A DNA stretch of 32,496 nt, taken from positions 1-32,496 of the forward strand of contig JAKBRR010000002.1 of NCBI GenBank assembly GCA_021845325.1, read 5' to 3'. Shown one piece after another: positions 1 to 8,248 of the stretch (the first letter of the stretch is position 1; every line of letters begins with the position of its first letter). The translations under genes were made by a program, and so were the position numbers. The notes beneath the pieces were generated by a model. It searched no databases. It was not told the origin of the DNA and saw only the letters and a program-made list of their open reading frames with translations. The DNA is from Thermoplasmata archaeon (GTDB taxonomy: Archaea > Thermoplasmatota > Thermoplasmata > Thermoplasmatales > Thermoplasmataceae).

Positions 1-4
1 TTTC

Positions 5-718
5 ATGGGGTCAGAAAATTTATCTGCTCGTCTAATCGGGATGCTGAAGGACCAGGATGAATTAATAGGAGACTCCGCTTTTGCCCTGTCTGGCGGGATA
101 GACAGCTCACTTCTTTTTTCAGTTCTAGGTAATGGAAAACATGCCTACTGTGTAGGTGTTAAGGGATCACAGGACTTCGTATACGCTGAAGAACTATGCA
201 TATCATTAAGAGCAAACCTTACAAAAATATATGTTGAAAATAGTGATGTAATAGAATGCACCAGAATAGTGAAGAGTGTTGATCCGGGTATTTCTTTCCT
301 GGATCTTGGTTTTGAGACCGTTCTGACCATCATTCTCTCAAGAATAAGTGAGGAGGCACTTGTTACGGGACAGGGAGCCGATGAGATTTTTTATGGTTAC
401 AGAAAATTTTCAGATGGAAGGGAAGAAAGTAATATAAACAGCCTGGATAAGTTATACAAAATAACACTCCCCAGAGAGAGAAAAATTGCTGAATATTTTG
501 GCAAGAAACTAATAACTCCCTATCTGGAAAACGGGATTCCAGAATATTTCAGCACCTTGGACAGAAAGGTTCATCTTAATGACCTGAATAATAAATTGAT
601 AATAAGAGAAGCAGGGAGGATGTCAGGACTTCCTGAATCTATATTCAACAGGGGAAAGAAAGCGGCCCAGTATGGAACAGGCATCAAGAAGGTTCAGGAG
701 AAGCTTGGACTTAAATAG
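5..718 (+). CDS. asparagine synthetase-like PP-loop amide ligase, no glutaminase domain
   Basis: The 237-residue protein matches only the C-terminal, ATP-pyrophosphatase half of class-B asparagine synthetase. The PP-loop SGGIDSS lies at residues 29-35. A conserved GQGADEIFYGY segment (D126, E127) follows, and a basic KKAAQYGTGIKK segment near the C-terminus fits the usual end of the synthetase fold. The family activates a carboxylate as acyl-AMP and amidates it. Without the N-terminal glutaminase half (normally about 200 residues), it would need free ammonia or a separate amidotransferase, or it may act on a different substrate. Only four bases precede the chosen ATG, so an upstream extension or start cannot be excluded. 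The following MFS gene overlaps its end, which suggests co-transcription. The fold is secure; the substrate is not known. Confidence 0.75.
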   Translation: MGSENLSARLIGMLKDQDELIGDSAFALSGGIDSSLLFSVLGNGKHAYCVGVKGSQDFVYAEELCISLRANLTKIYVENSDVIECTRIVKSVDPGISFLDLGFETVLTIILSRISEEALVTGQGADEIFYGYRKFSDGREESNINSLDKLYKITLPRERKIAEYFGKKLITPYLENGIPEYFSTLDRKVHLNDLNNKLIIREAGRMSGLPESIFNRGKKAAQYGTGIKKVQEKLGLK

Positions 719-1883
719 AGGTGATTTAAAACTGTATAAGTTAAGCGGAAAGAACAGTATTGTCCTCCTGCTATGCCTCAGGGCTCTTTACTCCATGAAC
801 TGGTACAATGTATCACCAATGTTATTCAATATAACCTCAACCTATAGGGTAAATTCAGCACTTTCCGGTCTCATTCTTTCTGCATTTCTTATAGGAACTG
901 GACTTTTCCAGATTCCATCAGGTCTAGTAGCGTCTAAAATTGGATCAAAAAACACTGCACTAACGGGAATGGCTATAATGTCTGTAGCCGCCACCACATC
1001 ACTTATTTCTCCGGACTTCACCGTTTTCCTTGTAACAAGATTCGTTGTTGGTCTTGGATCGGCATTCTTTTTTTCATCGGGAATCGCAGTTCTTAATGAT
1101 ATAGATGAAAGAAATGTAAGCAGAAATATTGCAGCATTTAACACCGCTTTTTCTGTGGGAGGTGGATTCGGTGTTGTTGGATTTGCGTATCTTCTACAGT
1201 TTACCTCATGGCAGAACCTCCTGGCTGCTGGAGGGGTAGTAACACTGGTTCTCACAATTGTCTCATTTATCCTTATTCCAGACCTGAGTGCAAAGAGTTC
1301 GAAGAGGAATGAATTCGGTAAAAATGTGTATAAAAGACTCACATCACGCCCTTTATTGCTTCTCTCAATGTCTCTGGCCGGTTACTGGGGTTTAAATTTC
1401 ACTTTCGAGGAGTACCTGCAACCCTTCGCTGAAAAACTGGGTTTCAGTGGTCCAATATCAGGATTCATTGGTTCACTGTCCCTATTTGCCGGTCTTCTTG
1501 GAATGATCTTATTTGCATATTTTTCAAGTAAAAAGGCATCAGTTATACTGCCATCACTAGTTATATTCATTTCGGCTGTTCTGGCACTCCAGTTCTTTGG
1601 ACTTTCGTATTATCTCTTTTTGACCGCCATACTTGGTGGAAGCATTAGTGTTATCATATTTTCACTTGAATACTCATACGTAGTGAAATTAGAAACAGAA
1701 AAACAGTTTGTAGCCCTTGGCATATCAATAATGAATGCCCTTCAAATCGCAACAGGGTCCGCTATAACATTCCTGTTCGGTTACTTATTCTCTGTGAATG
1801 CAGATCTTTCTTGGGTAATCCTTGGAATTATAGCGCTGATCTTCCTTCCTATGGGGATCTCCGTAATGAAACAAAAAAATTAA
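705..1883 (+). CDS. MFS transporter, 12 predicted TM helices
   Basis: This is a hydrophobic protein of about 392 residues with roughly 12 membrane segments and the loop after helix 2 typical of the Major Facilitator Superfamily (GLVASKIGSKN). It is probably a proton-coupled exporter or importer of a small molecule in the cytoplasmic membrane. The longest frame begins at ATG 672, 47 bases inside the upstream synthetase gene. I prefer TTG 705 because AGGAG at 696-700 sits four bases before it and no ribosome site precedes 672. A later ATG at 795 would cut the first helix. The overlap with the upstream ligase suggests one transcript and possibly a shared substrate or product; that link is inference. 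The substrate is unknown. Confidence 0.8.
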   Translation: MDLNRGDLKLYKLSGKNSIVLLLCLRALYSMNWYNVSPMLFNITSTYRVNSALSGLILSAFLIGTGLFQIPSGLVASKIGSKNTALTGMAIMSVAATTSLISPDFTVFLVTRFVVGLGSAFFFSSGIAVLNDIDERNVSRNIAAFNTAFSVGGGFGVVGFAYLLQFTSWQNLLAAGGVVTLVLTIVSFILIPDLSAKSSKRNEFGKNVYKRLTSRPLLLLSMSLAGYWGLNFTFEEYLQPFAEKLGFSGPISGFIGSLSLFAGLLGMILFAYFSSKKASVILPSLVIFISAVLALQFFGLSYYLFLTAILGGSISVIIFSLEYSYVVKLETEKQFVALGISIMNALQIATGSAITFLFGYLFSVNADLSWVILGIIALIFLPMGISVMKQKN

Positions 1884-1987
1884 GGATTTCAGAGAACATT
1901 GAAGCCGTAATCATCAAGTTATCAGAATATTGAACAATCAATTGTTACAGTAGAATATGAACGCTCCTGAGAAATTCCGAAATTCAT

Positions 1988-2229
1988 GAGAACATAAAGA
2001 CTGCCCGGGGGGTCATAGGAGAAATAACATTGCTTTGCCATAAGTAAGACATGAGAATTGCACGCGAAGAAAGGACCTCACTAAGCCTGATAACATAAAT
2101 AGACTCTGGGAAACAAACGCACATTTCGTTAGCACAGTTCTTGATGCAATGGTATATTTCATGTTCATAAAGAATCGTTTCAGCAAGAAATGGATATAAT
2201 ACTTTGAGTTCTTGAAAGAGTTCTGTTAA
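1988..2229 (+). pseudogene. possible decayed ORF in the 1884-2384 gap
   Basis: No intact gene is convincing between 1884 and 2384. On the + strand, 1988-2044 reads as 19 protein-like codons (ENIKTARGVIGEI...). A shift of frame near 2044 then opens 51 codons (2044-2196) that include KPDNINRLWETN and LDAMVYFMFIKNRF. An in-frame TAA at 2197-2199 follows, then nine more codons to a stop at 2227-2229. The composition looks like real protein with one frameshift and one nonsense change, as in an old transposon or accessory-gene remnant, but I cannot name the family. The minus strand of the same stretch holds an 83-codon TTG-initiated frame (2235-1984) with cysteines and a TATA-like box near 2257. 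One of the two is a shadow of the other. Confidence 0.25.
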
Positions 2230-2384
2230 ATTCAATATTTATGGGCAGGATATTTATATGGAATTCATGCGCATTTTGACTAGAACCTAAATGGGATATT
2301 TCGGCCTTCTGAAATTATAGGAGAATCATTCCTGAAATTGTTGTACTTCGAAAATATAATATTGAAAGGTAAGGAATCTGGAAT

Positions 2385-3866
2385 TCAGAACTTCCTGTGC
2401 CACAGTATTAATCCTATGATCAGAGGAATTATGACCCAAGGCAGTATAAGGTAAACAGTTTCAGGAAATGGCAGCCTGAAGGCACATACTGCCCCTCCCA
2501 GGCTGGGAAATTTTGAATTCACATAGATAGTGTAGGCGCTGAATGGATCAACTAGGGATATTTCTTTAATTGTCAGTGCACTCTCAATTCCCATAAGACC
2601 GGACACTGTAGATATTAGTTTTCCAAGGACATAATAGAGGAACATTACGGAAACTAGTGGATACGCTATAATTTTTGTGAGGCTTGTCGTCTTTGATGCA
2701 AACATGAATGTGAATGATATGCCCATTAAACCGAGCATTTCGAACAATATGAATAAACGCAACATGTAATTCAATGGTGGAAAGGTTCCATCAAGAAACT
2801 CCACAGATTCATATGATACCAGCAATGTGATCATCGTTGTTGCAAGCAAAGCTATTATGGCAGTCAGGTATTTTCCCGTAAAGTACTGTCTCTTGTTGTA
2901 TGGCATTGAGAGATAGAATTCTGCCTGTCCCGATGACACTGGAATACCAAATGTGAATATGGACAGTATAATTACAAATATCAGGAAGAATATGGATAAG
3001 GAATGTATATATTCATAGAATACACCCGATGTTAGAGAAGAAACAGAAGGCACAGAATACAGAAGAACCTTATAATTTGCATCGGATGCAGATTCGTTCT
3101 GTTTCATAACTAAAAATATAGTACTATCATCATTGGTCACAAGATTGGAAGACGTCCATGATCCGTTTACCTTATCTTCCAGGACACCATAAATGTTCTT
3201 TGTTGTGGGAGGATATGACAGTTTTATGACCTTGTGATAGAAATTGCCCAGACAACCAAGATTGATGGTAGCACCATCCGATTCGAGGAGTCTGTACTGC
3301 CTCATGGGGGCCTTGGTGAAATTGCTTGATGCATATACAAGTTCAAGATACCCCTTATATGCAAGTCCTTTGTCGTACACTGTCGAATAGGACATATAAC
3401 TGTAATTGGGGGAGTTTGTTGGAAATACACTAGCTCCACAGTGAGACTCTGATATACGACAGCACCACATCTTATCTGATTTGAATGATCCAGTTCCCAT
3501 ACCTGTCTGGTTCAATGTTATGTTCACATAGTGTGTTTTATTACCACTTATATATCCATTGGAGGGCTTAGCAGGCGAAAATGTAACCGTAACGTTGGCG
3601 CCTGAGAAAGGTCTTCCACAGGTTGCGTGGTAGTACTGCACAGTTACATAATATGTACCGTTACGGTATACTAATGTTGAATCAAGCAGTCTAGATGTAC
3701 CAATACTATTATTTTCTATGGGAGAATCTGCGAATGCCAGCAGTGAACCTGTCACAATGAACAAAACCACTATGAGGGCAAAGGACTTCTTTGCAAAGCT
3801 GTTTCCTATGATTCTGTATGTTTTATTCCCTGATCGCTTTCCTGAAGAATTCCTCAATATCCTCAC
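2385..3866 (-). CDS. ABC-2 type transporter permease with large extracytoplasmic domain
   Basis: This 493-residue membrane protein is the permease partner of the ATPase encoded just upstream, with which it overlaps by 44 bases. One helix (about residues 27-47) is followed by about 230 residues outside the membrane. The rest (about 285-490) holds around six helices with an ABC-2-like segment containing FGIPVSSGQAEFYLSMPYNKRQYF. The outer domain begins with a beta-rich, Ig-like stretch (YRNGTYYVTVQYYH, then GANVTVTFSPAKP) and contains several cysteines (HATCG, WCC, HCG, LGCLG) that could form disulfides in an acidic exterior. Ordinary ABC-2 permeases lack such a domain. It could bind the exported substrate or interact with the S-layer. 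The substrate is unknown. ABC-2 systems commonly export lipids, polysaccharide, drugs or peptides. Confidence 0.8.
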   Translation of the reverse strand: MRILRNSSGKRSGNKTYRIIGNSFAKKSFALIVVLFIVTGSLLAFADSPIENNSIGTSRLLDSTLVYRNGTYYVTVQYYHATCGRPFSGANVTVTFSPAKPSNGYISGNKTHYVNITLNQTGMGTGSFKSDKMWCCRISESHCGASVFPTNSPNYSYMSYSTVYDKGLAYKGYLELVYASSNFTKAPMRQYRLLESDGATINLGCLGNFYHKVIKLSYPPTTKNIYGVLEDKVNGSWTSSNLVTNDDSTIFLVMKQNESASDANYKVLLYSVPSVSSLTSGVFYEYIHSLSIFFLIFVIILSIFTFGIPVSSGQAEFYLSMPYNKRQYFTGKYLTAIIALLATTMITLLVSYESVEFLDGTFPPLNYMLRLFILFEMLGLMGISFTFMFASKTTSLTKIIAYPLVSVMFLYYVLGKLISTVSGLMGIESALTIKEISLVDPFSAYTIYVNSKFPSLGGAVCAFRLPFPETVYLILPWVIIPLIIGLILWHRKF

Positions 3867-4761
3867 TTTCCTCCTTTACAGATATGATATTCAGGCCCAT
3901 ATTGTCAAGCCTGTCTGCTATCTTGTATGACTTTCCAAGACCTAAGGTTGGTTTTCTGATAACCACCTCATACTGTTTTTCCACTGCAAGTGGTTCTATT
4001 CTTACCTCACCATATTCCTCTAATTGTTTATCCAAATCCTTCATTCTTCCCTGATCCAGTGACTGCACCCTTATCCTGATAATGCCCTCAGTATCAAGGG
4101 ATGATACCTTTACATCTTTCACAATCTTTCCATCATTGATAATAACGATTCTGTCACATATTCCCTTTATCTCACTGAGGATGTGTGTTGACAGAAGTAT
4201 GGCTTTTCCCTGCTTCTTCAGATTGAGTATATGGTTTCTGAGAAATTCTATACCGTTCGGATCCAGTCCGTTGAATGTTTCATCCATGAGATAGTTTTCA
4301 GAATTCTGAAACATGCCAATGGCGATGTGTATCCTCTTCTTCATTCCGTTTGACATACTTCCTATTCTCTTATTGATATTTTCCGTCATGGATACCTTTG
4401 CCATGCATTCCTCAAAACGATCCCTCGTTTCTTTTCCGGTGTAGGAAAGATAGTTGCCCAGTTCATGAAAAATATCTTTGGGTTTCTCCATGGCATCCAG
4501 CATGGGGAATTCTGGAACCCATGAGATCTCAGATGCGATTTCAATCTTTTTCTTTATTATGGAAGTATCATTGATCAGTACATCGCCCTTGGATGGGTGC
4601 AGCACTCCACATGCAATCTTCATTGTAGTGGTCTTACCGGCACCATTCAAACCGGCAAATCCTACAATCTCTCCCGGGGATATTTCAATGGAAACATCCC
4701 TGAGAACATCTTTCTTTCCAAATGCCCTTGATATGTGCTGTATATTAATAGACAATGGCAT
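3823..4761 (-). CDS. ABC transporter ATP-binding protein (CcmA/drug-exporter type)
   Basis: This 312-residue cytoplasmic ATPase powers the permease encoded by the overlapping downstream gene. Walker A is GLNGAGKTT at residues 37-45. The signature is the variant SMSNGMKKR at 135-143 in place of LSGGQ, Walker B is YLMDETFNGLD with D160 and E161, and the switch histidine is H193 in LLSTHIL. About 100 residues after the nucleotide-binding domain form the regulatory C-terminal extension common in DrrA/CcmA-type exporters. The ATG at 4761 gives a family-typical N-terminus. An A/T-rich TATA-like box (4777-4784, read on the minus strand) lies about 20 bases upstream, so the message may be leaderless or nearly so. 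The 44-base overlap with the permease indicates translational coupling. Confidence 0.9.
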   Translation of the reverse strand: MPLSINIQHISRAFGKKDVLRDVSIEISPGEIVGFAGLNGAGKTTTMKIACGVLHPSKGDVLINDTSIIKKKIEIASEISWVPEFPMLDAMEKPKDIFHELGNYLSYTGKETRDRFEECMAKVSMTENINKRIGSMSNGMKKRIHIAIGMFQNSENYLMDETFNGLDPNGIEFLRNHILNLKKQGKAILLSTHILSEIKGICDRIVIINDGKIVKDVKVSSLDTEGIIRIRVQSLDQGRMKDLDKQLEEYGEVRIEPLAVEKQYEVVIRKPTLGLGKSYKIADRLDNMGLNIISVKEESEDIEEFFRKAIRE

Positions 4762-5008
4762 TGAATAATAAATGTCTTATTTAAGTCTTTTGTTAAGAAT
4801 GAAAACATACTTCACCACCATGTGTTATATAACATTGTAAGGGCAAAATTTCTTGACGGGATTGCGTAAGCTATGCAAATTTAGGAAAAATAATGGTGTA
4901 AATATTAATTTAATCAACAGAAGAATGGGAATTTGTTTTAATCACATACAAGTCAACAGCCATTCAATCGAAACAACGGAAAAAGGATGGTTTTTTGGAA
5001 AAGCCCAA

Positions 5009-6241
5009 TTAATTATTGTGCTCCCTCATGTTGACTTTCTTCCACAGTGGGATGAATGAAAGGAAAAATATGGTCCCTATTATCGTAAAGGGATACCATA
5101 TCAACCCAAGATCTGCTGAGAATACTGTGAGAAAGAATGTTCCAAGTACAGGTGCAATTGGTGTAACCATTCCGGTAAGCACCTGGAATGATGTGAAATA
5201 CTGTCCTCTCTTATTAACCGGTGCTATCCTGCTTATGACAGTGTTGATTGATGGAGAGACGATGTTTTCACCCATGGTTATTAAAATGGTGTCAATAACA
5301 AGGAAAATGAATCCCCTGAAGAATGGCAAAAGGGAAAAAGAGAATAGATACACAATATAACCAAGATTGATCCTTGTGATGTCTTCCATCTTACTAAGAA
5401 GCCTGTTTACCGGAAGCTGTCCAAGAGTGACGACAACCCCATTAACAGAATAGAGTAATCCTATATCAAAATCAGACATGTTATCAAAACCCTTCCAGAA
5501 GAAAGTGAGTGTTGTTCCCCACTGACCCAGAATCAGGTAAAACAATGAAATAAGAATTGCAACAATGAAAAATGGCCTATCCTTGAAAGCCTTGAAGATA
5601 TCTGGCTTCATGTTAACCGAATCGTCCTTTTCACTCTCCACTTTTTTCTGCTGCTTTTTCAGGAACTTTGCATAAATAAACAGTTCTGAGAATGAGAAAA
5701 CTGTGGTAAGGAGAAATATATAGCCATAACCTATGCCTGCAATAAATCCTCCAATGGCTGGACCCAGTGAAAAACCTAAGTTCTGAAGGATTCTCACGAT
5801 GCTGAACGCAGAATTTCTTTCCGATACTGACGAATTATCTGAAACTATTACATTATCTGCGGCTCCTATTATATTCATAAGTGGCTCGCTCAGAATCAGT
5901 ACCAGATAAATTAGATAGAGGTTGCTGTTTTCAAAGATCAGTAAAGTTAGGGAAAGAAGGAGAAGACCAAGGAATATGTTTGATATGATAATTACAGATC
6001 TTGCACCTCTTTTATCGATGAGACCACCTGCAACCAGTGTTAAAGGCAGTGAAGATATAGCCATTAAAAATACAACAAGACCGATTATGATATAGGGTAC
6101 ATGCCTGATCTCCAGAAGATAGAGCGGTAGAAAAATCCACATTTGAGATCTGGCAAATACTCTTATAAACTGGTTTGAAGCTACAACGGCAATACCGTTC
6201 CTTCTGAAAATACTTATAGTATCGTTACCTGATTGTTTCAA
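5009..6241 (-). CDS. MFS transporter, 12 TM
   Basis: This is a 410-residue Major Facilitator protein with about 12 helices. The motif-A loop reads AGGLIDKRGARS after helix 2, and the basic central cytoplasmic loop is KFLKKQQKKVESEKDDSV. It resembles multidrug and metabolite exporters of the DHA1 kind. The only start that keeps helix 1 is TTG at 6241. There is no ribosome site before it, but a TATA-like TTATAT lies about 30 bases upstream, so a leaderless TTG start is possible. The radical SAM gene ends 84 bases upstream on the same strand and the ABC genes lie downstream. The natural inference is that it moves a product connected with that radical SAM enzyme, though it has its own apparent promoter. 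Confidence 0.8.
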   Translation of the reverse strand: MKQSGNDTISIFRRNGIAVVASNQFIRVFARSQMWIFLPLYLLEIRHVPYIIIGLVVFLMAISSLPLTLVAGGLIDKRGARSVIIISNIFLGLLLLSLTLLIFENSNLYLIYLVLILSEPLMNIIGAADNVIVSDNSSVSERNSAFSIVRILQNLGFSLGPAIGGFIAGIGYGYIFLLTTVFSFSELFIYAKFLKKQQKKVESEKDDSVNMKPDIFKAFKDRPFFIVAILISLFYLILGQWGTTLTFFWKGFDNMSDFDIGLLYSVNGVVVTLGQLPVNRLLSKMEDITRINLGYIVYLFSFSLLPFFRGFIFLVIDTILITMGENIVSPSINTVISRIAPVNKRGQYFTSFQVLTGMVTPIAPVLGTFFLTVFSADLGLIWYPFTIIGTIFFLSFIPLWKKVNMREHNN

Positions 6242-6265
6242 GCGATTCTATGCCACATATCAGTG

Positions 6266-6279
6266 AGGCATATAAGCCT
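6266..6279 (-). promoter_or_regulatory. near-palindrome over the TATA box of the MFS gene
   Basis: AGGCATATAAGCCT is a near-perfect inverted repeat (arms AGGC and GCCT). The TATA-like TTATAT of the leftward MFS gene (start 6241) lies in its centre, 25-38 bases before the start codon. A repressor bound here would block TBP binding. The adjoining ATCAG/CTGAT bases extend the symmetry partly. It lies only about 50 bases past the radical SAM stop codon, so a transcription-termination or processing role is also possible. Confidence 0.35.
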
Positions 6280-6325
6280 GATTTCAGGGGTAAAAAATAT
6301 AATCACTGAATTGAATTTTATTTTC

Positions 6326-7438
6326 TTATCTAATCTCCCTTATGGTATTTGGAGGTAGATATGCACATGATGGATCCGATTCTAGAAAATTTCCAGTTTC
6401 TATATATGCTCTGGCCCGTGATCCTCCGCAAACCCCATTAAATTCGCATGATGCACACTTTCCCATAAGACGCCCTGTATCATTAATTTCCTTTAGAACG
6501 TGACTTGTTCTTATGATATCTATTAGGTTCTGCTCCCTTACGTTGCCTATAGAAAGGTTAAACAATCCTGAAACTGAAACATCACCAGTTGAAGAAATAA
6601 AGAGAGTCTTGATTCTTCTTCGGGGATTGTATTGTTCCGGTATTTCAAGATCGAATATATCAAGACCACTGAGCTTTCTAGTTTCTGTTGCCAGTGCATT
6701 AAGTAATGTGCCACCTTCCATATATCCCTTTCTTATGGTCTCAATCTCTATCCTGCTAATTTCTGGTGCCTCAACGGTTCTTATTGAAAAACCTGCCACT
6801 TTTAACATGTACAGGTATTTAAGCACATCCTCCATTTCCAGTGGTGAAATAGGTTCCTCCCCTACCCCTCTCCCAGTCTTAATAAGAAAGAACAATTCCC
6901 ATATGTTTATACCAAGTTCCCTTAATGTGTGAAATACAAAAGGCAGATCCATTATATTTCTCTCCATTATAGTGGTATTTATCTGCGTCCTGATCCCTTC
7001 GGATTTAATTAAGTTGGCCAGTTCTACAGTTTTCCTGAATGAACCTTTCCTGTTTCTTATGTGATCATGTGTTGATGGGGTTCCATCCAGGGAAAGAGAT
7101 ATGGAACTTACTCCATACTCTTCCATCTGGAATATCTGATCCACAGTCAAGAAGTCTCCAGCAGATGGACTCACGGAATAACTCATTCTCAGTCTTGCTG
7201 CGTCCATAAGTATACTTGAGAAATCTGGATGAAGCAATGGATTACCTCCTGTAAAGATAATATGTGGTATTCGCCCCATTGAGGATGAAAGGTTTTCAAG
7301 TAACCTTCTGATTTCATAACCTTTCATCTCATCCGGACTGACTTCGCTGATGGAAGAGGCCCTGCAGTGCACACAAGTATAATCGCACGCTTTGGTTAAT
7401 TCAATAAATAATAGGTCCGGTGAATATTCTCTTTCCAT
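6326..7438 (-). CDS. radical SAM protein with SPASM-like C-terminal cluster
   Basis: This is a 370-residue radical SAM enzyme. C18, C22 and C25 form the CxxxCxxC loop that binds the 4Fe-4S cluster and S-adenosylmethionine (KACDYTCVHC). FTGGNPLLHPDF is the next conserved strand and SLDGTPSTHD the later one. The C-terminus has CASCEFNGVCGG (C328, C331, C337) and C358, a SPASM/twitch-type auxiliary cluster site. The family includes AhbD/NirJ haem-maturation enzymes, the TIGR04053-like group and RiPP maturases. Overall spacing suits the AhbD/TIGR04053 side best, so haem-related or peptide-modifying chemistry are both possible. The start ATG 7438 is preceded by GAGAGATT and an A/T-rich TATA region about 25 bases upstream. 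It lies upstream of an MFS gene on the same strand. Confidence 0.85.
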   Translation of the reverse strand: MEREYSPDLLFIELTKACDYTCVHCRASSISEVSPDEMKGYEIRRLLENLSSSMGRIPHIIFTGGNPLLHPDFSSILMDAARLRMSYSVSPSAGDFLTVDQIFQMEEYGVSSISLSLDGTPSTHDHIRNRKGSFRKTVELANLIKSEGIRTQINTTIMERNIMDLPFVFHTLRELGINIWELFFLIKTGRGVGEEPISPLEMEDVLKYLYMLKVAGFSIRTVEAPEISRIEIETIRKGYMEGGTLLNALATETRKLSGLDIFDLEIPEQYNPRRRIKTLFISSTGDVSVSGLFNLSIGNVREQNLIDIIRTSHVLKEINDTGRLMGKCASCEFNGVCGGSRARAYIETGNFLESDPSCAYLPPNTIREIR

Positions 7439-8011
7439 AATCTCTCTATGAGCCGTATAAATAAATAGTAATACCCCAACATGTTAAGTTAGATTATTTC
7501 TAACAGAAAAACGGAAATTGTCAAACACTATGCTTACAGCAATATGATCATTTCCTGAATATGCTAAATAGACATTGCAAAACTTTAGTTTATTTTTTTT
7601 TATTTAAGATAAAAAGTAAAAAATGCCCTATTTTGGATTCGTATCTTTAAATTAGACTCCGGAAAAAGTCTTTTTCTAGTACCACGTGGATTCCAGTATG
7701 AATCTACCACCTTTGACAAGTTGGCCAGTGAAATAGAAAGCCCCTTTTAAGGCTAAATTTCCTCTCTCAATTAATGATTGAGCATAAAATGAATGGTAAG
7801 TGGTCCACCCTCCAACACACCTTAGTTCACGACCTTTCTAACTGCGATACCATATTACAGGGAGGAGTGTTAATTTTTTTTAAATTTCACTCGTTAAATC
7901 ATAATATGACCATGGATATGGATATAATCAATATCTAATCCTCACAACTATAGCGATGAGGAAAAATTAAGTTAAAAGGCCTTTCAGACCCATGAAGCAT
8001 CGCGTTTAAAT
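7439..8011. other. gene-poor region of about 570 bases
   Basis: This stretch holds the promoter region of the leftward radical SAM gene (7439-7480) and a broken gene tail at 7676-7837 (listed separately). The remainder is A/T-rich sequence without an intact frame. No tRNA, CRISPR or long repeat was seen. Confidence 0.6.
7676..7837 (-). pseudogene. 3' fragment of a secreted-type protein gene
   Basis: On the minus strand an open stretch of 53 codons runs from just after a TAG (7840-7838) to a TAG at 7678-7676. It has no ATG, GTG or TTG start near its beginning. The translation is clearly protein-like and aromatic/glycine-rich, containing RCVGGWTTYHSFYAQ, then NLALKGAFYFTGQLV and the end RFILESTWY. 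A separate short frame just upstream (start near 7849, MVSQLERS then stop) would join it after a single frameshift. It may be the remains of a gene encoding a secreted peptide. Its aromatic C-terminus (TWY) recalls, weakly, the PWYF end of the protein at 8249-9094. No family was recognised. Confidence 0.4.
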
Positions 8012-8238
8012 TCAGCAATCCTTGTGTGTCTGAGTTTTTCTTATATTAATTGCCAATGCCATATAAAAAATACCAATAGCTAAAAATACAAGGTAAAATT
8101 GATTAAAAATGAAATATTCAAAACTAGATTCTGAAATTTGAAAATACTTTGCCACGTAAAAAAATACTATTACATATATGATGATCGACACATAACCCGT
8201 TAAGGAAAAAATTAAATATTTCATATGCTTGGATATCA
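8012..8238 (-). CDS. small two-helix membrane protein, possible immunity partner
   Basis: This 75-residue protein has two strong membrane segments (KYLIFSLTGYVSIIIYVIVF and FYLVFLAIGIFYMALAI), a short loop between them, and a charged C-terminus (RKTQTHKDC). The start is ATG 8238: AGGTGAT, the exact complement of the 16S 3' end, lies four bases before it. The GTG at 8248 that would extend the frame is part of that ribosome site. The upstream gene's stop codon (8251-8249) also overlaps the site, so the two genes are translationally coupled. No family is recognised. Its position directly after a secreted, bacteriocin-like protein suggests an immunity or assembly role, an inference only. A generic small membrane protein is the alternative. 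Confidence 0.6.
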
Positions 8239-8248
8239 TTTTAATCAC

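Noticed and set aside
842..1342. 166-codon frame opposite the first MFS gene
   Set aside because: It lies wholly within a clear membrane-transporter gene and has the Pro/Arg-rich composition of an antisense shadow.
4853..5059. 68-codon frame on the plus strand before the MFS stop
   Set aside because: It starts at a TTG, overlaps the 3' end of the leftward MFS gene, and has no ribosome site or conserved pattern.
8239..8248. GTG start for the small membrane protein
   Set aside because: The GTG is part of the AGGTGAT ribosome site that serves ATG 8238.
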